This document shows, piece after piece, positions 1 to 10,200 of a stretch of 15,191 nucleotides of DNA (position 1 is the stretch's first letter; every line of letters starts with the position of its first letter). The stretch is from contig JADLKH010000005.1 in assembly GCA_015657435.1 (NCBI GenBank), positions 16,516 through 31,706 on the forward strand, written 5' to 3'. This DNA comes from Synergistales bacterium. GTDB taxonomy: Bacteria; Synergistota; Synergistia; Synergistales; 79-D21. A program made the translations under genes and the position numbers. The notes beneath the pieces are model-generated. The model was not told the DNA's origin. It searched no databases and saw only the letters and a list, made by a program, of their open reading frames with translations.

Positions 1-1733
<1,733 letters not shown>

Positions 1734-1734
<1 letters not shown>

Positions 1735-2033
1735 TGGCAGTCGGCGAGGAAGAGGTCAGACATATCGCGCTTCTTGCAAGGCTCCATGTCACGGATCAGG
1801 AAACAGAACCCCTTCAAAGGCATCTCAACGATATCCTGGAACATTTCGAGAGACTTAAAGGCTTGGATCTCGTGAATGTCGACCCTTTCGCCAGGGAGGA
1901 TCTGGACGCGACTCCCTGGCGCGAGGATGTTGCCTGCTCCTGGGAGGGCAGGGAAGAAGCCCTGTCCGAGGCCCCTGTGAGGGATGGCGATTTTTTCCGG
2001 GTTCCCCGAATACTGGAGGGAAACGATGAATAG
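1734..2033 (+). CDS. gatC: Asp-tRNA(Asn)/Glu-tRNA(Gln) amidotransferase subunit C
   Basis: GatC is the small subunit of the GatCAB amidotransferase, wrapping around GatA and GatB and stabilising the complex. The 99-residue product has the normal family length. It shows the N-terminal helix motif VRHIALLARL, the following helix with a heptad-like pattern (LNDILEHFERL), the central VDPF segment, the WRED element, and the C-terminal EAPVRDGDFFRVPRIL that packs on GatA. An AAGGAGG Shine-Dalgarno site sits just before the ATG, inside the end of ligA. The gene overlaps ligA by one base at its start and gatA by eight bases at its end, so it belongs to one transcript with both. Confidence 0.95.
2015..2020 (+). 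promoter_or_regulatory. Ribosome-binding site that sets the gatA start
   Basis: GGAGGG lies 5 bases before the ATG at 2026. An earlier in-frame ATG at 1984 has no such site and would add 14 residues (beginning MAIFSGFPEY) unlike any GatA N-terminus, so 2026 is chosen. Confidence 0.75.
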
Positions 2034-3492
2034 GCTGCAAATGTCGGCCGCCGACCTTGCCCGGGCGGTGAAAAACCGGGAAGTTTCCGCGGCGGAAAAT
2101 GTCCAGGCTTCAATTGCAAGGATCGAAGAAGTTGAAGGGCGGGTTCACGCCCTGCTGACGCCGCTTTTCGACCGGGCCCTCGAAAAGGCGGCTCAAATAG
2201 ACCAAAAAGTCGGTAAGGGGGAAGACCCAGGGCCGCTTGCGGGTGTCCCGGTCATCGTCAAGGACAACCTTTGCATGAGGGGATTGAAAACGACATGCGG
2301 GAGCCGGATGCTCGAAAATTGGCGCCCGCCTTACGATGCCAGTACGGTTCGCTTCATGGAAGAAGCGGGTGCGGTGATCCTGGGGAAGGCGAACATGGAC
2401 GAATTCGCCATGGGAAGTTCTACGGAAAATTCCGCTTTCTTTCCGACCCTCAATCCCTGGGACCTCGACCGCGTTCCCGGAGGGAGCTCGGGCGGAAGCG
2501 CGGCTTCCGTGGCCTGTGGCTATGCCCCACTCGCATTGGGGAGCGATACCGGAGGATCGATCCGGCAACCCGCCGCCTTTTGCGGTGTGTACGGCCTGAA
2601 ACCGACCTATGGCCTTATCAGCCGTTATGGGCTCGTGGCGTTTGCGTCTTCCCTCGACCAAGTCGGACCTTTCTCCAGATCAGTCGAGGACCTGGCCCTG
2701 GTCCTCAATGTCCTGGCGAAGCCCGATCCGGCCGATGCGACGTCAAGCCGCAGGGAAAGGCCGGATTTCATGACGTTTCTTGGGAAAGAAAACCTGAAGG
2801 GTTTGAGGGTGGGGGTTGTATCGGAATTCGAAGCGTACCCGGTGCAGCCCGAGATCAAGGAAGCCATGGAGCGGGTACAGAACATACTGAGGGAGGCCGG
2901 CGCCAGGTTTAGCTGCGTGAACCTTCCCACGACCATAGAGGCGGGGCTTCCCTGCTACTACATCATTGCTCCGGCCGAGGCGAGCTCCAACCTTGCACGG
3001 TATGACGGAGTCCGATACGGATTGTCGGTTGAAGCGCGAAACCTCGGTGACCTTTACATGAAAACGAGAGGGCGGGGATTCGGAGCCGAGGTTAAGCGGC
3101 GGATCCTAACGGGGACCTATGTTCTAAGCTCCGGTTACTATGATGCCTATTACCTTGTTGCCCTGAAGGCCCGGACGAAGATATCACGGGAATTCAAAGA
3201 GGCCTTCCAGGATGTCGACATGCTTCTCATGCCCACGACGCCGACCCTGCCGTTCAGGCAGGGAGAAAACGTGGAAGACCCGATTCAGATGTATCTCGGA
3301 GACGTTTTCACCCTTCCGGTAAATCTGGCTTCCTTGCCTGGGTTATCCCTAAACGCGGGCTACAGCAAGACCGGTTTGCCGGTCGGCATCCAGCTTGTGG
3401 GACCGCAGTGGGGAGAAGGAACGCTCCTGGCTGCAGCAGAAGCGGTTGAGCGCGTACTGGGAAAACCGGCATGTGCCTTTGGAGGTGTATAG
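2026..3492 (+). CDS. gatA: Asp-tRNA(Asn)/Glu-tRNA(Gln) amidotransferase subunit A
   Basis: GatA is the glutaminase of GatCAB: it releases ammonia from glutamine, which is channelled to GatB to amidate mischarged Glu-tRNAGln or Asp-tRNAAsn. The 488-residue product has the family length and belongs to the amidase-signature family. Counting from the ATG at 2026, the Ser-cisSer-Lys triad falls at Lys79 (VPVIVKDN), Ser154 (PGGSSGGSAAS) and Ser178 (DTGGSIRQPAAFCG), the same numbers as in characterised GatA proteins, which supports the chosen start. The C-terminal half keeps the expected core strands and the final GLPVGIQLVGP motif. Its 5' end overlaps gatC by 8 bases, and its stop is two bases before the gatB start. 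Nothing unusual is seen; the protein looks active. Confidence 0.97.
   Translation: MNRLQMSAADLARAVKNREVSAAENVQASIARIEEVEGRVHALLTPLFDRALEKAAQIDQKVGKGEDPGPLAGVPVIVKDNLCMRGLKTTCGSRMLENWRPPYDASTVRFMEEAGAVILGKANMDEFAMGSSTENSAFFPTLNPWDLDRVPGGSSGGSAASVACGYAPLALGSDTGGSIRQPAAFCGVYGLKPTYGLISRYGLVAFASSLDQVGPFSRSVEDLALVLNVLAKPDPADATSSRRERPDFMTFLGKENLKGLRVGVVSEFEAYPVQPEIKEAMERVQNILREAGARFSCVNLPTTIEAGLPCYYIIAPAEASSNLARYDGVRYGLSVEARNLGDLYMKTRGRGFGAEVKRRILTGTYVLSSGYYDAYYLVALKARTKISREFKEAFQDVDMLLMPTTPTLPFRQGENVEDPIQMYLGDVFTLPVNLASLPGLSLNAGYSKTGLPVGIQLVGPQWGEGTLLAAAEAVERVLGKPACAFGGV
3481..3486 (+). promoter_or_regulatory. Ribosome-binding site that sets a GTG start for gatB
   Basis: GGAGGT, located within the last codons of gatA, is 8 bases before the in-frame GTG at 3495. 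The upstream ATG at 3471 lies before this site and would give eight extra residues (MCLWRCIG) with no family counterpart. Confidence 0.75.
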
Positions 3493-3494
3493 GC

Positions 3495-4961
3495 GTGAGA
3501 CAACCCGGATCTCCGGTGATCGGCCTGGAAATCCATGTCCAGGTGGCCACCGAAAGCAAACTCTTTTGCGCATGCTCGACGGACTATATCGGGGCGGTCC
3601 CAAACACTCATGTCTGCCCCGTCTGTCTCGGACAACCGGGATCGCTTCCTGTGATCAACGGCCGGGTTGTCGAATATGCCGTGAGGACCGCCCTGGCCCT
3701 TGGAGCACGGGTGGGCAAGTCGACCCGTTTCCACAGGAAAAACTATTTTTACCCCGACTTGCCGAAAGCCTACCAGATCAGCCAGTACGACCGGCCTCTT
3801 GCTGAGGGCGGGGCCCTTCCCATAGGCGAAGGTGAGAACCGCAAAGAGATTCCGATAACCCGCCTCCATCTCGAGGAGGACGCCGGGAAGTTGGTGCACT
3901 CCGCAGCGGATGGCAGACTGGGTCATTCGGAATACTCTCTGGTGGATTATAACCGGGGTGGGGTTCCGCTGATGGAAATCGTATCGGAACCCGAGATCTC
4001 GACCCCAGCGGAAGCGAGGGAATACGTGGCGACCCTGCGTCAACTGGTGCGATACCTCGGCGTTTCCGACGGGGATATGGAAAAGGGATCGCTCAGGGTG
4101 GATGCGAACGTTTCGTTGACCGGTGCCGACGGGAAACTTGGCACAAAGGTCGAGATCAAGAACATGAATTCATTGCGGGCCTTGGAGAGAGCCCTTGATT
4201 ACGAAATTGCCCGGCAGGCGGATCTGATCCGGAAGGGAGAAAGCGTCCGACAGGAGACGAGACACTGGGATGATGGCAACGGCCTGACCTGCGGGACCCG
4301 CGGAAAAGAGGAAGCCCATGATTACCGCTATTTTCCTGAGCCCGACCTGCCCGCGCTTGTCCTTCCCGACGGTTTTGTGGAGAAGCAGAGGGACATTATG
4401 CCTGAAATGCCGTGGATTCTCAAGGAAAGGTTTGTGACGGACTGGGGCCTTTCCCTGCAGGATGCGGCGGTCCTGACGGAACTTCCTGGCCTTTCCCGCT
4501 ACGTGGAGGATTGCGTCAGGGAAGGAGCCGACCCGCAACGTGCGGCCAACTGGATTCGAACCGAGGTTCTGCGAGTCCTCAACGAAAAGCGGATAGGGAT
4601 AGAAGATTTTGGCGTTCCGGCTGAGAACCTATCTCCCTTGTTGGTGAAGATTGATCGTGGAGAACTGTCGACGACCTTGGCAAAAACGGTGTTCGACCGG
4701 ATGGTTGCCGAAGGATTGACTGCTCTGGAAGCACTCGAAAAGATCGGGGCGCCTTCCGGCAGGCTGACTGGAGAAAGGTTGCGGAACGTCATCGAGCGGG
4801 TTCTCGAGAAGGAAAGCTCCGCAGTGGAGGAAATCAAATCGGGGAAAGATCCGAAGGGGAAGAAACGGGGATTCCTTTGCGGCCAAATCATGCGAGAAGC
4901 GAGAGGGCAAGCCGATCCGGAAGAAGTCGCAAAAACCCTTTCTCGATTTCTGGGTTGTTGA
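3495..4961 (+). CDS. gatB: Asp-tRNA(Asn)/Glu-tRNA(Gln) amidotransferase subunit B (GTG start)
   Basis: GatB binds the mischarged tRNA, phosphorylates its Glu or Asp side chain with ATP and transfers the ammonia delivered from GatA. With the GTG start the product is 488 residues (MRQPGSPVIGLEIHVQ...), matching the family. Features seen: a cysteine set at 25, 27, 41 and 44 (CAC...CPVC) as in zinc-binding GatB proteins; FYPDLPKAYQISQYD; the RLHLEEDAGKLVH active-site segment near residues 123-135; the PET112/GatB signature DYNRGGVPLMEIVSEPE at about 151-167; and YFPEPDLPAL. The C-terminal part is the helical YqeY-like tail that recognises the tRNA elbow (end: GQADPEEVAKTLSRFLGC). It closes the ligA-gatCAB unit. 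No terminator follows, so read-through into the EF-G-like gene is possible. Confidence 0.96.
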   Translation: MRQPGSPVIGLEIHVQVATESKLFCACSTDYIGAVPNTHVCPVCLGQPGSLPVINGRVVEYAVRTALALGARVGKSTRFHRKNYFYPDLPKAYQISQYDRPLAEGGALPIGEGENRKEIPITRLHLEEDAGKLVHSAADGRLGHSEYSLVDYNRGGVPLMEIVSEPEISTPAEAREYVATLRQLVRYLGVSDGDMEKGSLRVDANVSLTGADGKLGTKVEIKNMNSLRALERALDYEIARQADLIRKGESVRQETRHWDDGNGLTCGTRGKEEAHDYRYFPEPDLPALVLPDGFVEKQRDIMPEMPWILKERFVTDWGLSLQDAAVLTELPGLSRYVEDCVREGADPQRAANWIRTEVLRVLNEKRIGIEDFGVPAENLSPLLVKIDRGELSTTLAKTVFDRMVAEGLTALEALEKIGAPSGRLTGERLRNVIERVLEKESSAVEEIKSGKDPKGKKRGFLCGQIMREARGQADPEEVAKTLSRFLGC

Positions 4962-4992
4962 AAGAAAGGGTGGCGGAAAAACGCGGCCCTTT

Positions 4993-5001
4993 TGTTAGAA
5001 T
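4993..5001 (+). promoter_or_regulatory. Extended -10 promoter candidate for the EF-G-like gene
   Basis: TGTTAGAAT reads as an extended -10 element (TG, one base, TAGAAT; 5 of 6 to TATAAT). No good -35 hexamer lies 16-18 bases upstream, as is common for extended -10 promoters. The predicted transcript start near 5008 gives a leader of about 55 bases that carries the two hairpins listed next. The prediction is by eye only. Confidence 0.4.
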
Positions 5002-5020
5002 AGCAAGAGTGCGATTCACA

Positions 5021-5037
5021 ACGCGGCAAGGCCGCGT
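5021..5037 (+). promoter_or_regulatory. Perfect 7-bp hairpin or palindrome in the EF-G-like gene leader
   Basis: ACGCGGC-AAG-GCCGCGT is a perfect inverted repeat with a 3-base loop. A second copy of the left arm, ACGCGGC, occurs at 4981-4987, just upstream of the -10 candidate, so the right arm could pair with either copy. There is no T-tract after it, so it is not a standard terminator. It may be an RNA hairpin in the leader or a protein-binding palindrome. Confidence 0.4.
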
Positions 5038-5042
5038 GAAGA

Positions 5043-5057
5043 AACGAGGAGGTCGTT
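5043..5057 (+). promoter_or_regulatory. Ribosome-binding site displayed in the loop of a small hairpin
   Basis: AACGA-GGAGG-TCGTT is a perfect 5-bp stem with the Shine-Dalgarno core GGAGG (5048-5052) as its whole loop, 10 bases before the ATG at 5063. The loop sequence stays accessible, while the stem would clamp its flanks. The stem is short and AT-containing, so stability is modest. Confidence 0.4.
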
Positions 5058-5062
5058 AGGAG

Positions 5063-7147
5063 ATGGGGATGCGCAATCCGGTTGATGTCAGAACCTTTGC
5101 AATCGTGGCCCACGGTGGCGCCGGAAAGACGTCGCTGACGGAGGCCATGCTTTTCGATACAGGGGCCATCGGGCGCCTGGGAAAAGTAGAGGACGGAACG
5201 ACAACCACGGACTTCACGACCGAAGAACAGAAGCGGCAAATTTCAATTAATCTGGCCGTTGCGACGCTCCGCCACAAGGGAAAAACTCTTTTTGCCCTGG
5301 ATGCACCCGGATTTGCCGACTTTATCGGTGATGTCAGATCCTCCATGAGGGTGTCGGATTCCGCTGTTGTGGTCGTCAGCGGAGTGCACGGGGTCGAGGT
5401 CCAAACGGAAAAGGATTGGGAATTTGCCGAAGATTTCCAAATTCCGGTTCTCTTCTTCGTCAGCAAAATGGACCGTGAAAACGCCGATTTCGAGCGTACT
5501 GTGGGTGAACTTCGCAAGTACATGAGCGAAAAGGTCGTTCCCCTCTACCTCCCCATCGGTAAAGAGGCGTCTTTCAAGGGCGTTGTCGATGTTCTCGGAG
5601 GCAAGGCCTATCTCTACAAGGGAGACGGAAGCAAGGAATTCACCGAAGGCGACGTCCCGGCCGAAATGACGGAAGAGGCGCAGTCGGCTCGCGAAGCTCT
5701 GGTCGAGCGCATCGTCGAAGCGGATGACGAGTTGATGATGCGCTATTTGGATGGAGAGCAGATTTCCGGCGAGGAACTTTCCAAAGCCTTGAGGCTGGCT
5801 GTTGCGAAAAGGACCCTGTTCCCGGCGGTCCCCGGTTCAAGCACGGCAAATGTCGGCATCCTTCAGCTGCTGGATGTATTGGCGGACGTCATGCCTTCTC
5901 CGCTTGACATGGCTGCGAGGGAAGCTGGGAAAAACGGTGAAACGGTCAAAATCGAACCCAACCCGGCCGGGGCTTTTTCTGCGCTCTGCTTCAAGGTCAT
6001 GGTCGATCCGTACGTGGGCAAGTTGTCCTTCTTGCGGGTCTTCTCCGGGAGCCTCACAAGCGACCAGACTCTCTTCAACGTCAACAAGGGCGAAGAGGAA
6101 AGAATCAGCGCCTTCAAGTTCATGAAGGGGAAGGACGGCGAAGACCAGAAGGAAGTCGTCTGCGGAGATATCGTCGTTATTCCGAAACTTCACACGACCA
6201 CGGTCGGAGACACGCTTGGCGTTAAGGGGACAAACTTCCAATTCCCCCCCATTCAGTTCCCCCTGCCTATTTACAGCGTGGCCGTCACGCCCAAGAGCCG
6301 CGCTGACGAAGACAAGCTCAGCAACGCGATCCATCGGATGAGGGAAGAAGACGCAACGCTGCACTTCGAAAAGAACCCCGAGACGGGAGACAATGTCCTT
6401 TCCGGTATGGGCGACGTTCATCTCGACATCGTTCTATCGAAGATCAAGGACCGCTACGGGGTTGAGCTCGAAACGGGGACTCCGAAGGTTCCTTATAGGG
6501 AGACGATCAAGAAACCCTCCAAGGCACAGGGGAAATACAAGAAACAGACAGGTGGAAGAGGGCAGTACGGGGATGCGGTCATCGAGTTCTCCCCGCGCGA
6601 TCGTGGTGCCGGTTTTGAGTTCCAGGACAAGGTCGTGGGCGGAGCGGTTCCGAAATCATTTATCCCCGCTGTGGAAAAAGGGTTGCGGGAAGCCCTCGTG
6701 AAAGGCGTCCTTGCCGGGTTCCCGACCGTTGATTTCACGGCAGCCCTTGTGTTCGGTTCCTACCACGATGTCGACTCTTCCGAAATGGCCTTCAAGATCG
6801 CGGCTTCGATGGCTTTCAAGAAAGGGATCGTCGAGGCCTCCCCGATTCTTCTCGAACCGATCATGAACGCTGAAGTCGTCGTTCCCGAGGAATACCTCGG
6901 GGATGTCATGGGGGATTTCAACAGCCGCAGGGGCAGGATTATGGGGATCGACAGCCGGGGACGGCTTCAGGTCGTCAAGGCCCAGGTTCCCCTTGCCGAA
7001 ATGTTCCGTTATGCGATCATCCTCCGATCGATGACCTCCGGCAGGGGATCCTTCACGATGAGTTATTCCCACTATGAAGAAGTGCCGGCAGAAATCGCGA
7101 AAAAAGTCATCGCCGCTCACAAGGTGGAAGAAGAAGAAGAAAACTAG
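5063..7147 (+). CDS. fusA: Elongation factor G-like GTPase (EF-G-2/FusA2 type paralogue)
   Basis: The 694-residue protein has the full five-domain EF-G layout: GTPase domain with insert, domain II, III, IV (GGRGQYGDAVIEF; YHDVDSSEMAFKIAASMAF) and V (DVMGDFNSRRGRIMG). Its GTPase motifs differ from canonical EF-G: P-loop AHGGAGKTS (residues 16-24) instead of AHIDAGKTT; switch I RQISI (58-62) instead of RGITI; switch II DAPGF (80-84) instead of DTPGH, so the histidine that activates water is Phe84; and SKMD (134-137) for NKMD. These are marks of the EF-G-like family typified by Thermus EF-G-2 and mycobacterial FusA2, which binds GTP and the ribosome but has an uncertain role. It is not beside rpsL/rpsG/tuf, so a canonical fusA probably lies elsewhere. 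ATG 5063 is chosen for its Shine-Dalgarno spacing; a second in-frame ATG is at 5069. Confidence 0.93.
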   Translation: MGMRNPVDVRTFAIVAHGGAGKTSLTEAMLFDTGAIGRLGKVEDGTTTTDFTTEEQKRQISINLAVATLRHKGKTLFALDAPGFADFIGDVRSSMRVSDSAVVVVSGVHGVEVQTEKDWEFAEDFQIPVLFFVSKMDRENADFERTVGELRKYMSEKVVPLYLPIGKEASFKGVVDVLGGKAYLYKGDGSKEFTEGDVPAEMTEEAQSAREALVERIVEADDELMMRYLDGEQISGEELSKALRLAVAKRTLFPAVPGSSTANVGILQLLDVLADVMPSPLDMAAREAGKNGETVKIEPNPAGAFSALCFKVMVDPYVGKLSFLRVFSGSLTSDQTLFNVNKGEEERISAFKFMKGKDGEDQKEVVCGDIVVIPKLHTTTVGDTLGVKGTNFQFPPIQFPLPIYSVAVTPKSRADEDKLSNAIHRMREEDATLHFEKNPETGDNVLSGMGDVHLDIVLSKIKDRYGVELETGTPKVPYRETIKKPSKAQGKYKKQTGGRGQYGDAVIEFSPRDRGAGFEFQDKVVGGAVPKSFIPAVEKGLREALVKGVLAGFPTVDFTAALVFGSYHDVDSSEMAFKIAASMAFKKGIVEASPILLEPIMNAEVVVPEEYLGDVMGDFNSRRGRIMGIDSRGRLQVVKAQVPLAEMFRYAIILRSMTSGRGSFTMSYSHYEEVPAEIAKKVIAAHKVEEEEEN

Positions 7148-7165
7148 AAGGGCGAATGAATGGGC

Positions 7166-7212
7166 AAAAGGAAAGAGGCAGGCCGCTTCTGCGGCCTGCC
7201 TCTTTCCTTTTT
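7166..7212. terminator. Strong bidirectional intrinsic terminator
   Basis: A perfect 21-bp stem (7166-7186 pairing with 7191-7211) closes a TTCT loop. The stem is GC-rich near the loop and ends in A4/T4 at the base, continuing into a T5 run on the plus strand and a T4 run on the minus strand. It lies 18 bases past the EF-G-like stop and 31 bases past the stop of the minus-strand operon, so it can end both convergent transcripts. Bases 7213-7243 between it and the minus-strand stop show nothing else. Confidence 0.92.
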
Positions 7213-7243
7213 GAGTCTGTTGGCGCTGTCTTCGCCGGCCTCT

Positions 7244-10200
7244 TTAAGGACGCAGCGCAGCTTCAACGGCCGGAAGATTCGATTTCATTTTGCGGGATAG
7301 GTTCGAGAGAATCCTGACTAGGCTGAGTGCCTTCCCGTAGGGTACAGCCGCCGCCGCCTGATGATGGAGCTGTCCCGTCAGGCTCGAAAAGGAGCCTTCC
7401 CGTTCCGTCCAATAGGCCATGGGGAGAAGGGCTTCCGCCTGCTCGAGCTCGGTTGCCGCCGGTTTTGCGACAAAGCTGGCAAGGAATTCCAGTCCCAACA
7501 GGTCCGTTGAAGAGAGCCCGGTCTTGTCGGGTGAAACCCCGGCAAGCAAAAGGGCTTTGACCTTGCCCGAACGAATGGATACTTGGACGTCTTCAGGCGT
7601 GGTCCCATTCGCGTTGAGAGAGAGAAGCCCATGTGCGTTTGCCGCCTCGTGAAGGATAAGCACACGGCGTTGCTTCAGCATTTCCAGGAGTGGAAGGGTT
7701 TCCGCCGTGAGGTCGGAATGGGCGGCAAAGATTCCCCCGAAAAGCGTCGAGAGGTTCTTGGCCGAGAGCAAGAGCGAGGCGGCGCGGGTGACGGACTCGG
7801 GATCCTCGCCGGTAAGGGACTGAACCTTGGAGGGGGTGTAGTCCGAGAGGATCTCCGGCAAGACAGATCCTTTTGTCCGAAGAACGGCAGCCATGATGCC
7901 CCTAACGAGATGGATCTCGGTCCCGGGACGGGGATGAAGGAAAACGCCGTCTCCGCGGGAAAGCTTTTCGGGCATGTTCCCGATGCTGACGACAGAGGCA
8001 TGGCGTTGACGCATCCCCTTGCGGATGAAGGAGGTTAGAACCGGCTGGCGGTTGTCGGTGTCGGTATCCAGAAGAAGGTAAGCGTCGGAGGAGTTGAGGT
8101 CGCCATAGTCTTCGGGTTTCCAGTCCGTTCCCCATTTTTCCCGGACGGTCGTCCAGGCTCCTGCGGAAGCATCGAGTCCGAGGAAACAAGTTGAAGCGTT
8201 GCACAGACAACCTTCTGAGAAACGGCGAAGCGCCGTGGCCTCTTCATTGCTGAGGCACCCGCTGCCAAGCACCAGGAACGACTCCGGGCCGTAAGCCGCA
8301 AGCAAGGATTCCAGTCTGGAGGAAACATGGTCGACGGCTTTTTCCCAGTCGCAATCGAAACGTTTGCCGTCCACCTGGAGGGAGGGAGACCCGAGGCGTC
8401 CCTCTGTGGTTGTCGACGGGAGCGCTCGGCCGGCCCTGCAGCTGTTGCCCTGAGTGGGTGAGGAAGGAAGGTCGAGATCCGTCGTCACTCGGACGAGCCT
8501 GGAAGAGGCCTTGTCGAGATTCAGGACGAGATCGCATCCGACGGGGCACTCGGAGCAGGCCGTCGGAACGAGGACCGGCTTCTCGCTGTGGGGCCACCGT
8601 GATGTCCTCTTTTCGGTCAGCGCACCGACGGGGCACATTTGCACGCAAAGACCACAGGACGTGCATTCCGATTCGTCGATCGGCTTCCAGAATTCCGTGT
8701 CGATCAAACCCTCGAATCCCCTCTTTGTGAAGTCGATGGCGTGGAAGGCTGCGATCTCGTCGCAGGTACGGACGCAACGACCGCAAAGGATGCATTTGTC
8801 CATGTTCCGGTCGTAGAAGGCATTCGCTTCGACTGACCGCGGCAGGTGTTCTCCAGCGACCCGTTCGGGTTGGACCCCGTAATTTTGCCCGTAACGGCGG
8901 AGTCTGCACTCATGCAGGTCCGAACACCCGCACTCCATGCACCGCTTGGCATCCCGCAAGAGCTGCTCTTCATTGAGGCCGGGGCTGTATTCCCGGAATT
9001 TCATCTCCACTCGAAGCTTCGGATCGACATGAGGAACCTTTTCCTGAGGCTGCTTCTCCTTGTCGGCAAAATCTTCGGGGCCGAGATCGGTCCGGACCAC
9101 GTCGTACTCGAACGGTTTCTTCGGCTTCCCCGTCGTGATGTAGGCATGGATCGACTCGGCAGCGTAATGGCCATTGCCGATGGCACGAACGGCGATGTCC
9201 GGTCCGGTCTGCTGGTCTCCGCTGACGAAAACGCCCGGCAGTGGAGTGGCATAATCATCGTCGACGATCATCTTCTTCCCGTCGTGCAGCGTCCCCGGGA
9301 GGCCGTCAAAGCGAATCTGCTGGCCAATCGCAGCGATAATCGTGTCGACTTCGAGGCGTACGATTTCCCCGGTCGGCAAAGGTTTCCTTCGACCGGAAGC
9401 ATCGGGCTCTCCAAGCATCATTTTCTCGCATTCGAGGGCTTCGACCTTCCCGTTTCCGAGCACGGCTTTGGGAGCCATGAGGAAGAGGAACTCGACGCCT
9501 TCTTCCATGGCTTCCTGGATCTCGATATCCTGTGCCGGCATTTCCTCGCGGCTTCTCCGGTAAACGATGGTGACGGCTTCGGCTCCGAGCCGGAGCGAGC
9601 AGCGGCATGCATCCATTGCGGTGTTGCCGCCGCCGATGACGGCAACCTTTTTGCCGATTTCGGTTGGGAGGTCATTGTTGACCCTGTACAGGAAATCAAT
9701 CCCGCCGATGACTCCGGGCAGGTCCTCTCCGGCGACCCTCATCGGGGAGGATTTCCAGCAGCCCATGGCCAGCAGGACGGCATCGTTTTCGTCCCTGAGC
9801 TGTTCGATCGTGAAATCCCTTCCCAGGGCCATGCCGTGACGGACCTGCACGCCGTGGTCGACGATCCACTGGATCTCTCGGCGGAGAACTTCGCGCGGCA
9901 GTCGGTAGTCGGGGATCCCGTAGCGCATCATGCCACCGAGATCCGCTTCCTTTTCGTAAAGAGTGACGGTGTAGCCTTTCTGCCTGAGGAAATACGCGGC
10001 CGATACGCCGGAAGGACCGCCGCCTACAATGGAAACCTTGCGCCGGTTTTCCTCGATGACCGGGACAGGCGAAAGGGCATCGTTCAAAAGGCACCAGTCT
10101 CCGACAAAACGCTTGATCTCGCGGATGGAGATCGGTTGCTCGTCCACGAAGTTCCGGCGGCATTTCTCCTCGCAGGGAGCGGGGCAGACGCGGCCGATCG

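Noticed and set aside
3360..4043. 227-codon open frame on the minus strand
   Set aside because: Antisense to the gatA/gatB junction, with His- and Arg-rich low-information sequence typical of shadow frames.
4958..5001. TTGAAA (4958-4963) as -35 for the TAGAAT -10 element
   Set aside because: The spacing is 32 bases, far beyond the 16-18 that would work; the extended -10 reading is preferred.
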